Source: Corinectria fuckeliana (Eukaryota > Ascomycota > Sordariomycetes > Hypocreales > Nectriaceae). Taken from it: a stretch of DNA of 64,000 nucleotides. The notes under the pieces are model-generated. The model saw nothing but the letters and a program-made list of their open reading frames with translations. It did not search any database and had not been told where the DNA came from. Below are positions 11,670 to 23,135 of the stretch, one piece after another. Position 1 is the first letter of the stretch, and every line of letters starts with the position of its first letter. The position numbers were made by a program, and so were the translations under genes. The stretch is taken from the NCBI GenBank assembly GCA_019137255.1, contig WPDH01000237.1, positions 1 through 64,000 of the forward strand. Direction: 5' to 3'.

Positions 11670-12677
11670 CTCGTTCGACATTTACACATCCAACAAGGCC
11701 ACAACGAGATCAGTGGGAAGGCGAGAACACCATGCCAATAGCCGGAGGAATGCTGCAAAGGTCTTTCTTCCTGCTGCTTCCGGCGAAGAGGACGGGATAC
11801 TCCTGAGTAACGAACGGCATCTGTCTTGAACCTCGCTTACAGTTCATGAGACATGAAGCTTCCACCATTGCTGCTCGCCCCCAACTTCCGCAACGAGTAT
11901 GCAGCTCGTATCCAGCAGAATGTTAATTTTGGCAAGACGGGTAGGTCCAGCCGAGCTGCCGCAGGGATGTTGAACAACCACAGCTGAACCAAAACACCAC
12001 CGAACCTTATGCCAGTATTGCTGGATTTTCTTTAGGCCGACGGACAGCCTGCTTCCGTGAAGGGCGTCTGGAGACTCCGGTGAGAATATGAAGCACGATA
12101 CAGCCTCTTCAACATGTGTCTTCTGCTCGTTTAGAAACACAGCTGTCGGAATAAAGGTGATGAGGGAGCATTCGCCATAATTACAGTCTCACGAGGCACC
12201 GAGAGAAAGCCTCTATCGACCAATTGCACTGGTGATGAAGTGTATTTCTTCCAAGGTGAACCATATTGACCTAAGAGATGCTGCGAGATTAGCTAAGAAC
12301 CTTACTACACAGAAAACGAAGAAAGGGGTAGCGGTGAAGCCCCGAGACTGGCATGGACTCATAAAGAAGGTTCGACATGCAAGCGAGGTCCTTCGCCGGA
12401 AAGATCAAGAGACTCGCTTTGGGTTAACATACCATACTGAGTAGAGTGCTCAGAGTCATCATGCCGCGCTGAGTTCCTCGCTTGGAGTTATTTTGCGTAC
12501 TTGAATTCCTCGCTTACAATCTAGGGAAAGTCAAGGAAGGCTTCTCAATAGAAAGCCATCCGGATGCAGATACAGAAGAATGAAGGTAATAAGTGCTTGC
12601 CAAATGAAGAAATGCTTTGGGAGCCACATCGCATCGTTCATGTTCTCGTCAACAGGCAGATTCCCACTGTTTTTGTG
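11670..12677. other. Divergent intergenic region between two wall-protein genes
   Basis: This 1-kb spacer separates two divergently transcribed secreted-protein genes. It holds a 70-codon plus-strand frame (12232-12444) rich in Lys/Arg without a recognisable domain, and a 98-codon minus frame (11844-12140), neither supportable as a gene. It may carry shared regulatory sites. Confidence 0.45.
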
Positions 12678-12685
12678 TATAAATA
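12678..12685 (+). promoter_or_regulatory. TATA box of the large wall protein gene
   Basis: TATAAATA lies 138 bp upstream of the ATG at 12816, followed by a CT-rich leader (TCTCCTATC, CCTTCATTTTTTCC) typical of fungal transcription start regions. Confidence 0.55.
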
Positions 12686-12815
12686 CCGGAATTGTTCTGC
12701 ATCTTACTCTGCCTCCTCAGCATCAAGCCCTCAGCAGTCACTCCTACCTCACTCGTTTACTCTCCTATCTGATCCTTCATTTTTTCCTTCATAATCTCCA
12801 CTCGCTACCTCAGCA

Positions 12816-15356
12816 ATGCGTTCCCTCAATCTTGCCGCCGCAGCATGGGTGCCTTACCTCAGTCTGGCAGTGTATGCTCAGGGCGATCCTGATTGTCCGG
12901 ATGGGCGGAGTCTTGTGGAGGTGCAGCCTGAGGTCATCGTTGGCCTCCAGCCCATCTCCATTAGTACCTTTGTTCCCTCTGACACGGTACTCACCGTCGG
13001 TAGCACTGCCATTACCATCAGCAACGCGCCTACCACCCTGATCACCGAGTTCACCCTGACTGGCACGTCTACGAGGTTCTCTACCGGGTATTTTGGAGTC
13101 TCGTGTCATCTTGTGTTTTCACTGCTAACATGACTCGCTGACAGAAATCCGGAGCCCTTGTTCACTGGGCCTTATACCACGGTCACTAGCACGGGTGGCA
13201 GTGGCTCCCAACCGACCACCATCACCCAGGCTCCTTCTGGGACGGACAACACTGGCACCGTGATCGTGGTGAACCCAAGTGGAAGCTCTAGTGACACTTT
13301 CACTGGACTGTTCACTACCATTGCTAGCACTGGCGGTGGTGGATCTCAGCCGACAACCATTACCCAAGCCCCCTCTGGGACAGATGCTACCGGAACGGTG
13401 ATTGTAGTCAGGCCTCCTAGCAGCGCAAGCACCATCTTCACCGGGCCTTTTACCACCCTCACTAGCACTGGTGGTTCAGGCTCTCAGCCAACGACATTGA
13501 CACTTGCTCCATCTGGTACGGACTCCACCGGGACTGTCGTCGTCGTGTCTCCAGCTACAAGCTTCACGAGCCCATACACTACAGTCAATGGACTTAACAC
13601 TGGAACTGGCACTGCAAGTTTGACTCTACCTCCTTCTGGCACAGACTCGGCCGGGACCGTCACTACTCATTCCACGCCTACGAGCTCCGGTTCTCCAGCC
13701 TACCCTAGTTCAACAACCGCGGAGCCATCTTCTGGGACATCACAAGGCTCTACAAGCTCCGAAACTCAACCATCTACAGATTCGTCGCTTACCCAGAAGT
13801 CTTCTGTTTCTCAGTCTTCAGAAAGCTCTACTGGAACATCTGGCTTGACCACTGCAACTGGACCTGAGGCTTCATCCGCTACATTAGATACCTCTATCAC
13901 GATAGATATTTCTACTACGGCTACTTCTACAACAGATACTGCTGCCACAGACACTTCTACTACAGATACATCTACAACAGATACTTCTGCTATAGATGCT
14001 TCTACCACAGATACTTCTGCCACAGATACTTCTGCTATAGATACTTCTGCCACAGACACTTCTGCCACGGAAGCTTCTACAACAGATACATCTACTACAG
14101 ATACTTCTGCCACAGATACTTCTGCTATAGATACTTCTGCCACAGACACTTCTGCCACGGAAGCTTCTACAACAGATACATCTACTACAGATACTTCTGC
14201 TACAGATACTTCTACCACAGATACTTCTGCCACAGATACTTCTGCTATAGATACTTCTGCCACAGACACTTCTGCCACGGAACCGTCTGCAACAGATGCC
14301 ACAACGAATACCACGCCGACGTCCACAGACGAATCATCCACAGAGACAACCTCAGCCACATCGTCATCGATAGAAACTTCTTCGGAGGCTTCTTCACAAT
14401 CAACAACTCCCTCGACCACTGTCTCCGAAACTTCATCAGCATCCGAGTGCATTGCGTCAGCAACGGCCACTACCGCATTCTGCGATGTCGCACTCCCAGC
14501 TAGCTGTTCGAGCCTCGAGTCTACAAGCGGCCTTGCTCTGATCCCCGTCATCGCGTCCTGTACGCTCGCTCTTGGTCCATTCGCAGTTGGAAACGTTGCC
14601 ACCTGTCTTGCCACGAGCGTCTCGCTGTCGACGGCTGGCTCGGACATTGCCGACTGCATTCTGACCGCCCTTGAGGGTAAATGTATCACTACCCTCCCAG
14701 ATGTCTGTGTGGATCTAGCGAGCGCTGACGGCCTCACCCTTGTGGCCGATGTCGCGGCTTGTGCAGTTGCCCTGGGTCCTTTTGCGGTTGGAACTGCTGC
14801 TACATGTCTTGCAACTGGCTCCATCACTTCATCAACCGAGGGAGTCAGCATAGTTGAATGCTTGAAGATCGCTTTTGGCTTTGAGTCTGGAACCAGCACC
14901 ATCACGGGAAGTGCGGTATGCGCCACGGAAACCGCCGCGCCTACGCAGAGTGCAGTCTGTGCCAGTATCCCGGAGCCTTGTGAGGACCTTGCGACAGTCT
15001 CAGGCCTTGCACTTGTGGCTGCGATTCCTCTCTGCACCGCAGCACTGGGAGGCTACGCCATCGGAAATGTCGCCACTTGCCTGGCCACCGATACTATTTC
15101 GGAGAATTCCCTCGGCGAAACTATTGTGACGTGTCTTGACGATGCCCTTTCTGAGACTTGCATCACGTCTCTGCCCCAGTCGTGTCTTGATCTCGAGGAA
15201 GACACTGTCGCCGAGCTTGTCGTCGATGTCCCGCTTTGCACAGCAGCTCTGGGTCCATTTGCAGTGGGAGCGGCGTTGACTTGCTTGACCTCGGGGTTGA
15301 CAAATGGGAACTCTGTTATTGAGTGCTTGAATAGTGCAATCTTTGGTAGTGCATGA
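12816..15356 (+). CDS. Large secreted Thr/Ser-rich repeat protein, adhesin-like, with four Cys-patterned C-terminal modules
   Basis: The gene has two exons: 12816-13087 and 13145-15356, with a 57-bp intron (GTATTT...ACAG) that joins in frame as STG-NPEPLF. The product is about 827 residues. Residues 1-21 are a signal peptide. From about 13157 come three and a half copies of a module of about 45 residues (FTGPYTTVTSTGG-GSQPTTIT-APSGTD-TGTVIVV), as in fungal flocculin-like wall proteins. A Ser/Thr region follows, then 26 or so pentapeptides of TDTSA type (13900-14290). The C-terminal 300 residues hold four tandem modules of about 75 residues. Each has a C-X6-9-C region, then a C-x-ALGPFAVG-x-x-ATCLA core and a closing CL or C-I-x-AL. 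There is no GPI tail: the last module ends at the C-terminus. Probably a wall-bound or matrix adhesin; the C-terminal module family is not one I can name. Confidence 0.85.
13900..14290 (+). repeat. 15-bp coding minisatellite (TDTSA pentapeptide)
   Basis: The unit is ACAGATACTTCTGCC with variants, repeated about 26 times in frame. Higher-order structure is visible: a 30-bp block containing GACACTTCTGCCACGG recurs at 14041, 14131 and 14251, spaced by 90 and 120 bp, so sets of six and eight units have been duplicated. All length changes of one unit keep the frame. Confidence 0.9.
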
Positions 15357-15606
15357 GCGGCAGTGTGGATAGCCTGCTGTGTGATTGGCGACGCTGTATA
15401 GGTTAGGGGAAATGTAATAATATATTTCATTCTGCATCATTCTAACCTAGAAAATAGTATCCTTATACTTAGCCACTAGCTAGCCCTACCTTTTACACTA
15501 TAACAATATCTTATTATATTATACTTATAAAATTCTGCCTCTCTTTACTGCCTTTCCTGATATATCAGGGATTTCTACCGCACTTCACCACCTTTCTCCT
15601 CCACAC

Positions 15607-15677
15607 AGACAGACGTGTTATGTTAGGTTAGCAAAATAGGGGCGCATAGACAGATATGTTATGTTAGGTAGGTAAAA
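15607..15677 (+). repeat. Imperfect 30-bp direct repeat
   Basis: AGACAGACGTGTTATGTTAG at 15607 returns as AGACAGATATGTTATGTTAG at 15648, each followed by G(T/G)TAG-x-AAAA. The 41-bp spacing gives two copies in tandem. Confidence 0.7.
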
Positions 15678-15746
15678 CAAGACACACACACAGTTAAAAG
15701 TGCAGACAGAACATAAAAAAACGATAGAACATAGCATAGCCTTTAT

Positions 15747-15773
15747 ATAGTAGTAGTAGTAGTAGTAGTAGTA
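15747..15773 (+). repeat. (TAG)n microsatellite
   Basis: About nine uninterrupted TAG triplets lie in the intergenic spacer. Confidence 0.9.
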
Positions 15774-16138
15774 ACAGTTACCTTTGTACAGTAGGCGTGT
15801 TCAGCATGAGCGAAGCACCTGCAAGTCGAACCTTGGGCTACATGGTTTTTACTGGGATCGGGGCTCTATTTGTTACCCAAGATGCCACGTGCCGGTCGCG
15901 GCAGCGGACATCTTGCAAGCAAGCATCCAGCACCATAACAGCTATGCTAACGCATTCATAGAAAAGGATAGAAAGGAAGGGAACAATATTAATATGTACA
16001 TAAGGGACGATTCCCCCTGTAGCTAGCTTCGTCCACCACCTTGTTTTCTCGACCGTTTCCAATCTTTTGATCTGTCTGTCTCACGGACCCCTAAAAGACC
16101 TCCTGTTTAACAATTTATGCCTTTCACCCTGAACTAGC

Positions 16139-17524
16139 TTAGCCGCACCAGTACTCAACATTCACGCCCTGAATATTCTGAAGGACAGTAAAGTCCAGAC
16201 CGTCCTGACGGAACGCGACAATGATCATCTCAAACTTGCTCTCCAGTGACTTCACAGTCCAGTCGCCATCAGCCAGCCGGGCAATCTGAGGAACTGCCTC
16301 CTGCTTCACCAGAGGATCCGCCCAGGTGATGTCAACCTTGTCTGTCAGTACAAGGTTCTTAGCCAGCTCCAGGCCTGGGGAGTTAGCTAGATGCGACTGT
16401 CCCCGCTTGAAGCCGATGCCTACCACAAGCACCCGCTGGCGAACGACGCATCCCTGAGAGTATAGGCGGTTGACGACACGTTGCGCAATGACAGCAGGTC
16501 GGGCATTTGTCTTTTCTGAGGCCGCCTGAAGTAAAGGGAAGCTACCGTTGGAGAGCAAGTACCAAGGGTTAATAGGAATGCAGTGCCCCCCAACTCCTAG
16601 GCCTGGGGAGAAGGGTATATAGCCAAAAGGCTTGGTAGATGCAGCATGGCAGACCTCATAAGGATCAATATTATATCTGAGACATGCATCTGCCATCTCA
16701 TTGGCATATGCAATACAGATCATTCGTTGACAGTTCTCGTATAGCTTCATCATCTCGGCGGCCTCAGGTCGTGAGACAGGCATAACCTGGTTAAAGCACT
16801 GAGAGTAGAGTTGGATAATAGCATCAAGTGAGCCTGGCATAATATCATCTAGGCCAGATACGACCTTAGGGATAGAATGTATCGAAGGTTCGATGCGGCC
16901 AGGGTCGATACGCTCAGGAGACATGCCAGCGAAGTACCCATGCTCCTTAGCGAGCGGTCCAAGGAGTTCTCGGGTCATGCCAACTGCCACAGAGCTCTCA
17001 ATGATGACTGTTACACCTCGTCGAGCATAGCGACTAATAGTAGACAGCGCGCCATGAAGGTATGATGAGTCAATGGTCTTATCTGGGAGCAATAGCGTTG
17101 GAACCGAGATTAAGAAGTGGGTGGCTTCAGTAAGGTCGCTAGCTGTCGATGTGAAACGCACTCTGCTCCTAGGAATTTGTTTTCCCGCTAATTGCTGAGT
17201 TCGGGCCTCTGATATATCGTATCCAAGCACATTATAGCACTTCGAGAAGATGTGTATAAGATGCTCACCAACATAGCCAACGCCAATGACAGCGACAAGA
17301 GGCGTAGCATTCTTGCTGATTGAGCCAACTGTTGGCTGAGTAAAGGCATCTTCCGACTTGAAGATTTCGTAAGGTGGAGTGATATCGTAGTATCCTCCAT
17401 CAGGGAAGCTCCAGGGCTTGGGATTCTCTTCTTGAGAAACTAGGGGAAGACTCCGAGGTGAGAGGCTTCTGGGATGAGGTTTTGCCATGATAGAAACAAT
17501 AGATGCAGGTCTTGTAAAGATCAA
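16139..17524 (-). CDS. Nucleotide-sugar dehydrogenase (UDP-glucose / UDP-N-acetyl-hexosamine 6-dehydrogenase family)
   Basis: Single exon, 461 residues. The family oxidises C6 of a UDP-sugar in two NAD-dependent steps to the uronic acid. Seen here: an N-terminal NAD-binding Rossmann motif VAVIGVGYVG (77-86), SPERIDPGR (202-210), catalytic-type Lys260 and Asn264 in EMMKLYENC, and the nucleophile Cys315 in GVGGHCIPINP. A C-terminal UDP-binding domain starts around VVGIGFKRG (368). The GVGGHC form and spacing look more like the bacterial UDP-HexNAc (WecC/TviB-like) branch than eukaryotic UDP-glucose dehydrogenase (GFGGSCF), so UDP-GlcNAc or UDP-ManNAc may be the substrate. About 75 residues precede the Rossmann fold, an unusual extension; Met13 is an alternative start. 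No introns are visible, unlike the neighbours, which could mean bacterial ancestry. It is divergent from the chitin deacetylase, 1.2 kb apart. Confidence 0.88.
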   Translation of the reverse strand: MIFTRPASIVSIMAKPHPRSLSPRSLPLVSQEENPKPWSFPDGGYYDITPPYEIFKSEDAFTQPTVGSISKNATPLVAVIGVGYVGEHLIHIFSKCYNVLGYDISEARTQQLAGKQIPRSRVRFTSTASDLTEATHFLISVPTLLLPDKTIDSSYLHGALSTISRYARRGVTVIIESSVAVGMTRELLGPLAKEHGYFAGMSPERIDPGRIEPSIHSIPKVVSGLDDIMPGSLDAIIQLYSQCFNQVMPVSRPEAAEMMKLYENCQRMICIAYANEMADACLRYNIDPYEVCHAASTKPFGYIPFSPGLGVGGHCIPINPWYLLSNGSFPLLQAASEKTNARPAVIAQRVVNRLYSQGCVVRQRVLVVGIGFKRGQSHLANSPGLELAKNLVLTDKVDITWADPLVKQEAVPQIARLADGDWTVKSLESKFEMIIVAFRQDGLDFTVLQNIQGVNVEYWCG

Positions 17525-18747
17525 GAAACGTAGTGATGCTCAGAACGCAGCGGGGCCACAAGGGAAGATATCTAAAGACTGAAGAGATTATATGGGCGAC
17601 AAGATTAAAGGGAAGTGCAGATATGCAGTGAGTTCATCTAATACTATAATATAGCTCAAATGGGAGCGACTTTGTGCTTTTACCTGGCTCCACGTCAGCA
17701 TCCCCACCAAGCGCCAAGCCGCGTTCAATAAACAGGATATTTCTTTTCGATTCATATCCACTTCTAAGGCTTCAATCCGGATACGGTAAGAACCCCTCAC
17801 ATGGACATGTGCCCGGAAACGACTGTTTTCAATAGCTTAGCCATCTCATGCGATGTTCTCAGGATGGGGAGGGCTTTGTCCCGACCATGGAAGGACTAAC
17901 CAGCCCCTGTGGCTATCAGCCGATCCCAGAACCTGCCACCTAGTAACTTGTTTTAGACAGGTCGAGTCTTCCTTCCGTTGGTGCTAGCATCTTGTTCGGC
18001 AGCCTCATTCCGTGCGCGAATCTTGAAAGCCTGAGGTAAGGCCGCCATACAGGACCTTGCGTGACTGCATTATCCATGACCAGGCCGTCGGAGTTTCACA
18101 AGATGGCAAGGCTGGACACACCAGAACTGGTACGAGAGCCAGGTTCTTGCCGGTTGATCCTCCAGAAAACGATGGAGTAGTCTTGCCAAATTCAGCAGAA
18201 ATCAGTGATGAGTCGGCCACACGAGTCCTCGCACTGATCTCGACCCGGGCCCTGGAGTCTTCGGTTAGAAAAAGCCAGAATCAAACCTAATAACGTTACT
18301 TTACCGGCTCGAAGTACCGTTACTTCGGTCAGCCGTCACAGCTCTGCTGGCACAGAGCCTGTTGACTCCCAGTGGCGCCTTGACTCCCAGTGGCGCCTTG
18401 TCTCACAGTGGCGTCTAGTCTCACAGTGGCGTCTCGTCTTACAGTGGCGTCTTGTCTCACAGTGGTGTGTGTCTCTTTCTTCAAGTCCACGCCATACGCG
18501 ACCGAGATAAGTCTGGTTGCATTGTTCCGGTCCTTTTGGTCGACTGAATGACACTGGTATCACATAATCGTGGTTATAATACGACAAGCTCATCTATAAA
18601 CTTTATTTTGCTCCAGCCTAGTACTTGAGTACATGCGTGCTGTCTTGCCCAAGTAAATATAAATCTCATTATAACATCGTCCGTTCACGTTCCTTGTTCT
18701 TTTTCTTAACAGTACTTCGCAGATCATTCATGGTGCTTCCAGTCAAT
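17525..18747. other. Divergent intergenic region between dehydrogenase and deacetylase
   Basis: This 1.2-kb spacer carries a six-copy 18-bp minisatellite (18363-18470) and possible TATA-like sequences (CTATAAACTT near 18593, AATATAAATC near 18655) ahead of the deacetylase. No gene was seen. Shared control of both genes from here is plausible but only inferred. Confidence 0.45.
18363..18470 (+). repeat. 18-bp minisatellite, six copies
   Basis: Six exactly adjoining 18-bp units have the consensus TGTCTCACAGTGGCGTCT. The first two copies are identical to each other (TGACTCCCAGTGGCGCCT) and the last is degenerate. It lies about 150 bp upstream of the likely core promoter of the deacetylase gene. 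Confidence 0.88.
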
Positions 18748-20511
18748 ATGAAGGCCATCACGTCGACCATTCTCGCTTCCTTTTTGCTCAAGGCCGGTAC
18801 TGCCCACCCAGGTTCAGCTCTGGGTGCCGGGTTCCTCTCACCGAGATCCGAGCTTTTGCAAGCGCGTGCACCAGGTACTGATTGTGGTGAGGGATACGGG
18901 TCATGTGGCCCCGGTTCCTGCTGCTCGGACAGCAATTATTGTGGCACGACCGAGGACTACTGTGGTGGATCCAGCTGCCAGTTGGCGTATAGCGACTCCT
19001 GTGATACCTTGTAAGACTTGCTTGGGGATCTAAGTATAACAGAAACCCGGCTCAGTGACTAACACGGAAACCTAGCTTTGGCCCAAGCGGGTCGAGCACG
19101 GAGAGCATTGCTCGTCCTAAGATTGGCAGCGTCCCCTATGGTGTGTTTTGCAACTCCAATCTAGTAATAACCCCGTGCAGACTACTGATCTGATGAAATG
19201 AACAGGCACTATCATCACTAAATGCACGGAGCCTGGCACAATCGCGCTGACATTTGATGACGGCCCGTACTTGTATACAAGTGCGATCCTAGATATCCTT
19301 GATCAGTATGATGTTAAGGCGACATTCTTCATTGCCGGAAACAACAGGGGCAAAGGTCACATGGACGACTCGTCTAAGCCGTGGCCAGACGTGCTGCGAC
19401 GCATGTATGCTGCTGGCCACCATATGGCTAGCCATACCTGGACGCACCGGGACCTGATCCAGGTAAACAGTACCATTAGGAAGACGGAGATGGTATTCAA
19501 CGAGATGGCTTTCCGTAACCTCTTTGGATGGATCCCTACTTATATGCGTCCCCCTTACCTTGACTGCGACAGTAGCTGCCTGAGCTTCTTAAACAATCTT
19601 GGCTACCATATTATCGACACCAATCTTGACACTAAGGACTATGAAAATGACGCCCCTACACTAATCCAGAATTCTAAGGACATCTTCTCGTCTGCTGTTT
19701 CTAGTACTCCTTCTAGCAACTCATACATTGTCTTAGCTCACGATGTACACGAGCAGACTGTCAATAACTTAACTGCTTATATGATCAAGACGGCCCAGAA
19801 CCGTGGCTACAAGCTTGTTACTGTTGGAGCTTGTTTGGGCGATCCAAAGGAGAACTGGTACCGCAGCGTTACGAATGGCATCTCCAGCTCAACCACCTCA
19901 TCCAGCACCACTGTCAAGGCGAGTACTTCGTCTACCAGCACGGCAGCTTCCAGCTCTGCCACCTCTAAAGGCATCACTATTTCGCCCAACCAAAAGTGCG
20001 GTGGCAGTACGGGCTATACCTGCAAAGGATCTGCGTTCGGCAACTGTTGCTCCTATTACGGATACTGGTACGTTTTGCGGGAAGGACGGGAGATTCCAGC
20101 CTTGTGCATGCATCCTTACCTCACCCCTCCTTCTGGTCTCGTTCCCCGAGCTTGGACTCAACTTTGCTAACGCTTCGTCCTTCTTCCTTAGTGGCAAAAC
20201 TGACGCTTACTGTGGCACTGGTTGTAACACCAACTCTGGCGACTGTTCCCCGACTACGAATAACATCGTCGACACTACCAACGGTCTCTGCGGCTCCACG
20301 TCCAAGGCTACATGCCTCAAATATGGTACCAAGACATGCTGCTCTCAATATGGATACTGGTAAGCATTGTGCATTGGTGGCTCGAACCGCGAGGCCCCAA
20401 CCCCCCCGACTTGCATGATAGGATGCAAACTGACCAAGTATTCTTTGCAGCGGCAATACTTCGGCTCATTGCGGCACCGGCTGCCAGAAGGCGTATGGCA
20501 CATGCAACTGA
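18748..20511 (+). CDS. Chitin (polysaccharide) deacetylase, CE4, with three chitin-binding type-1 (CBM18) domains
   Basis: Five exons: 18748-19010, 19076-19140, 19206-20067, 20192-20359, 20451-20511. All introns are GT-AG and the frames close to about 472 residues. Order: signal peptide (1-19), hevein-type domain (46-85, CGEGYGSC-GSCCS-NYCG), NodB deacetylase, Ser/Thr linker, then two more hevein-type domains ending at the C-terminus. Introns split the conserved YGYC-G of both C-terminal domains. Catalytic motifs: TFDDGP (125-130, metal and base Asp), SHTWTH (185-190, metal His), RPPY (224-227) and LAHDVHE (286-292). The family removes N-acetyl groups from GlcNAc polymers, here outside the cell while bound to chitin or chitosan. 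Met at 18730 is an alternative start. It lies between the nucleotide-sugar dehydrogenase and the GT2 polymerase, which suggests a polymer-modifying role. Confidence 0.92.
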
Positions 20512-23135
20512 AGTGACGCCCATGACGATCCCAGGCCCATTTAAGACAGATTCAACCGTTAAGATAATGAATCCAATTATTCACCTTGTCGTATCTCAGG
20601 ACCTACCTTGTGCATCTTGAGTCGTGAGCAACTGGTTCTGCATTGACCCTCTAATAGTTGTATCCGATAGTTCCGCCGTCAGATCCAGCCGAGACCTCTG
20701 CATGCATTCAAGAATTGATTCCTCGTAATTCCTATTAGGTAGTCCAAGATTTAGTCTTGATGTACAGTGAGTCTTTAGCTTAGTGCTTGGATTCAATTTC
20801 ATCGTAGAATTCTTTTAATTGCTTGTGTGTCATCGACGGCGCCGGGGCGACGGCGCTTCCTTGATCAAGGCCGCTTTACTCCCGTCAGCACCCCCAAATA
20901 CACACGTACCCACATTCACAAGCTTCCATGCATACGATAATACGCAACAATGACGTGGATGGGTTAGGGCCCGCGAGTCGTGCAACTTGTCAATCATCAG
21001 CTGAAAAGCGTGATGTATGAGGCAATAGCGCCTGAGCTGAGTGACACGCTATTGCACGCCATGTTGTGTAGGCTGGGCGCAATATAGCACAGCATAGCAT
21101 GGCATATCATGACATGTCGGCGTGCGTGCGTGTAAGAGCTATTGAAAGAAAACGCCATAGCGTCTTCTCTCACGTTGGAGCTTCCTCTTCTGGCCGTGGC
21201 TGTTATCCATCGCATTCTGTAACACACTATCGCCGTACCGTTGCCATCTACTGGTGGAGAGCGGCACCTACATAGTAGGTCCGACGCTCCCAAATTGTGC
21301 AAGATCCTAGTCTGCGGCCCCACTTCTGGCCTGGGTGTCTCCGCGTGTATGATGGGTAGCTTGGCTGTTGTTGGGTCGAACTCCTGTTTCGGGGAGCCCA
21401 AGCTTACGCCTTCGATCCGTGGCTAATAGCTCTGTCAAGCAAGTCAGGAACAGTACCCCAAGCTTCCTTAGAAGCAGCTCCAGAACATATAACCTTTCTT
21501 CTGCTGTACCCGTTCAACTGTACAGGTTAGATTGTGCTCTGCGCTCGGCTTCCTAGTACCCACTAGTCCCTCGCCCAGCTAAGATGGCGCTGGGCCTAGC
21601 TGGACTGGGCTTGTTGATTATTCTCAGTGTTTGGAGGCTTGCATCCAGCTACGTAGCGAGAATGGCCTAGTTTCCGCTGCCCACGACGGATAGTATATTC
21701 GATAGCCTCAAGCTAGCTCAGAGTTCCCTAATTCTGGGTGTATGAAAACCGCCGATTGGTCTAATCCTCCGGGGACCCTTCTCGAACTATCGACAACAGT
21801 GATCCCCTTTGGGACTCACCGTTTTCCCCTTTCCTAGCACAGTTAGTTACACAATACACACGCAGTCACGCCATTACCCTTGATGTGGTGTGGTCCACTT
21901 TAAACGTTTACACCAGATCTGTAGCACTGTACATGTACAGAGACTTTAAACGGCCCAGTAGCATCTGTCCCCAACGATAGACTCACTAGGCAGAACTCAA
22001 TTGCCCATCTATGTCCTGGATAAGGTTGTCACTGGCAATAGCCTCGCATCTTACACCCGGTTATCTTCCGTGAGAGCATGATGTCGTATACTGAGTCATT
22101 CTTGCGCAATGGGTAGTCATGAATCAATCGTCTTAAACTCAGAATGTTAACTATTTAGTCGAGTTAACAGGGCCAGAACGTCATAACATCGATCGTAGTG
22201 ATGCGTCCTCCATTTGGAGGTGGAACCAAAGCTGTGGCTACTCCTCAAAAAGCTCCGCAGTCATATATCTTCGCAAATCAAAGGCCAGCCATGGACAAAC
22301 AGTGGAGGAGGTTTTGCATCATCTTAGCAGATAAAAGCATCCAGCCACCGTCCTTTGACGATTTTATGATTGACGCTTCTATGATGTTGTATGGTTCACC
22401 ATGTTCGAAGCTGATTTTCATTCCCACAAGACGAATGAGGCAACCAAACCAATAAACTACGGCGAAGCTCTCAAGTCCCTGGCTAGGGATAACAAAGTTG
22501 AGCGCTTAGTATTAAGTGACTAAGCTATGGGTGTGGTGCGCTGTCGTGCTATGTGCTGGAGCTATCTCCAAAGGAGGCTTTCCTACAGCCGACACAATAG
22601 CTCTCTTTGAGGCGTCGCCAAAGCCGGGGCATGTGTGCTTTTGCAGGAACCTGGACTTGCAGAATCGTGGGCACATTGAAAGGGCCTGGGCCTGTTGTTC
22701 CCAGAGACTCGCCTTACTCCGCAGCTCAGATCCTGCTATAGCTCCGCTCCTCCCCGGCTTCCTTCCCCTTTCCCTTCTAGCTTCACTAGCTACTCAACCC
22801 CGTCGCTCACCAAAGAACCATCCCTGTCTTACCTAAAGGCATACCCTTCCTAGCCATATATTGCGGTCTTGCCCATCGTCGTTGTGTTGTCGGTCTACCC
22901 TGCCCGTCCTTGTCGCCGTCGTTTATTGTTTCGTCTCATTACGTCTAGGGCACGAATATCCCACCCCTTCCGTCGACGCCTCCTGTCCTGCCTGCGTATC
23001 GCTCGCTTGGGCATGGCTTTTGTTCTTGCCGTGTTTTGAGAGGCTGGACCTTAACTAGCAGCGATAGTGTTGTGGGAGGTGCAACTTCATCCATATCGAC
23101 ACTTCGACAACCACCTAGCCGGTGCTACTATCGCA
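20512..23135. other. 2.6-kb intergenic stretch and GT2 leader
   Basis: Frames here reach 134 codons (20997-21401 minus) but show no domains. The last 300 bp before 23136 are CT-rich, with CCTTCC and TCGTC tracts like a long 5' leader. No repeat or RNA gene was recognised. Confidence 0.45.

Larger units (their letters stand above)
15357..16138. other. Intergenic region with short repeats
   Basis: Convergent 3' flanks of the wall protein and the dehydrogenase. It holds the two short repeats listed separately and no gene. A GAA/TTC-poor, A+T-rich patch at 15440-15540 may be transcription-end sequence. Confidence 0.45.

Noticed and set aside
12232..12444. 70-codon plus frame in the divergent spacer
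   Set aside because: Basic but without a domain, and it lies in the upstream region of the wall-protein gene.
13811..15037. Minus-strand open frame of 408 codons rich in VAEVSVA repeats
   Set aside because: It is the exact antisense of the Thr/Ser minisatellite and Cys modules of the adhesin-like gene; repeat units divisible by three keep several frames open.
18363..18470. CRISPR-like array
   Set aside because: The units are directly adjoining 18-mers without spacers, in a eukaryotic genome.
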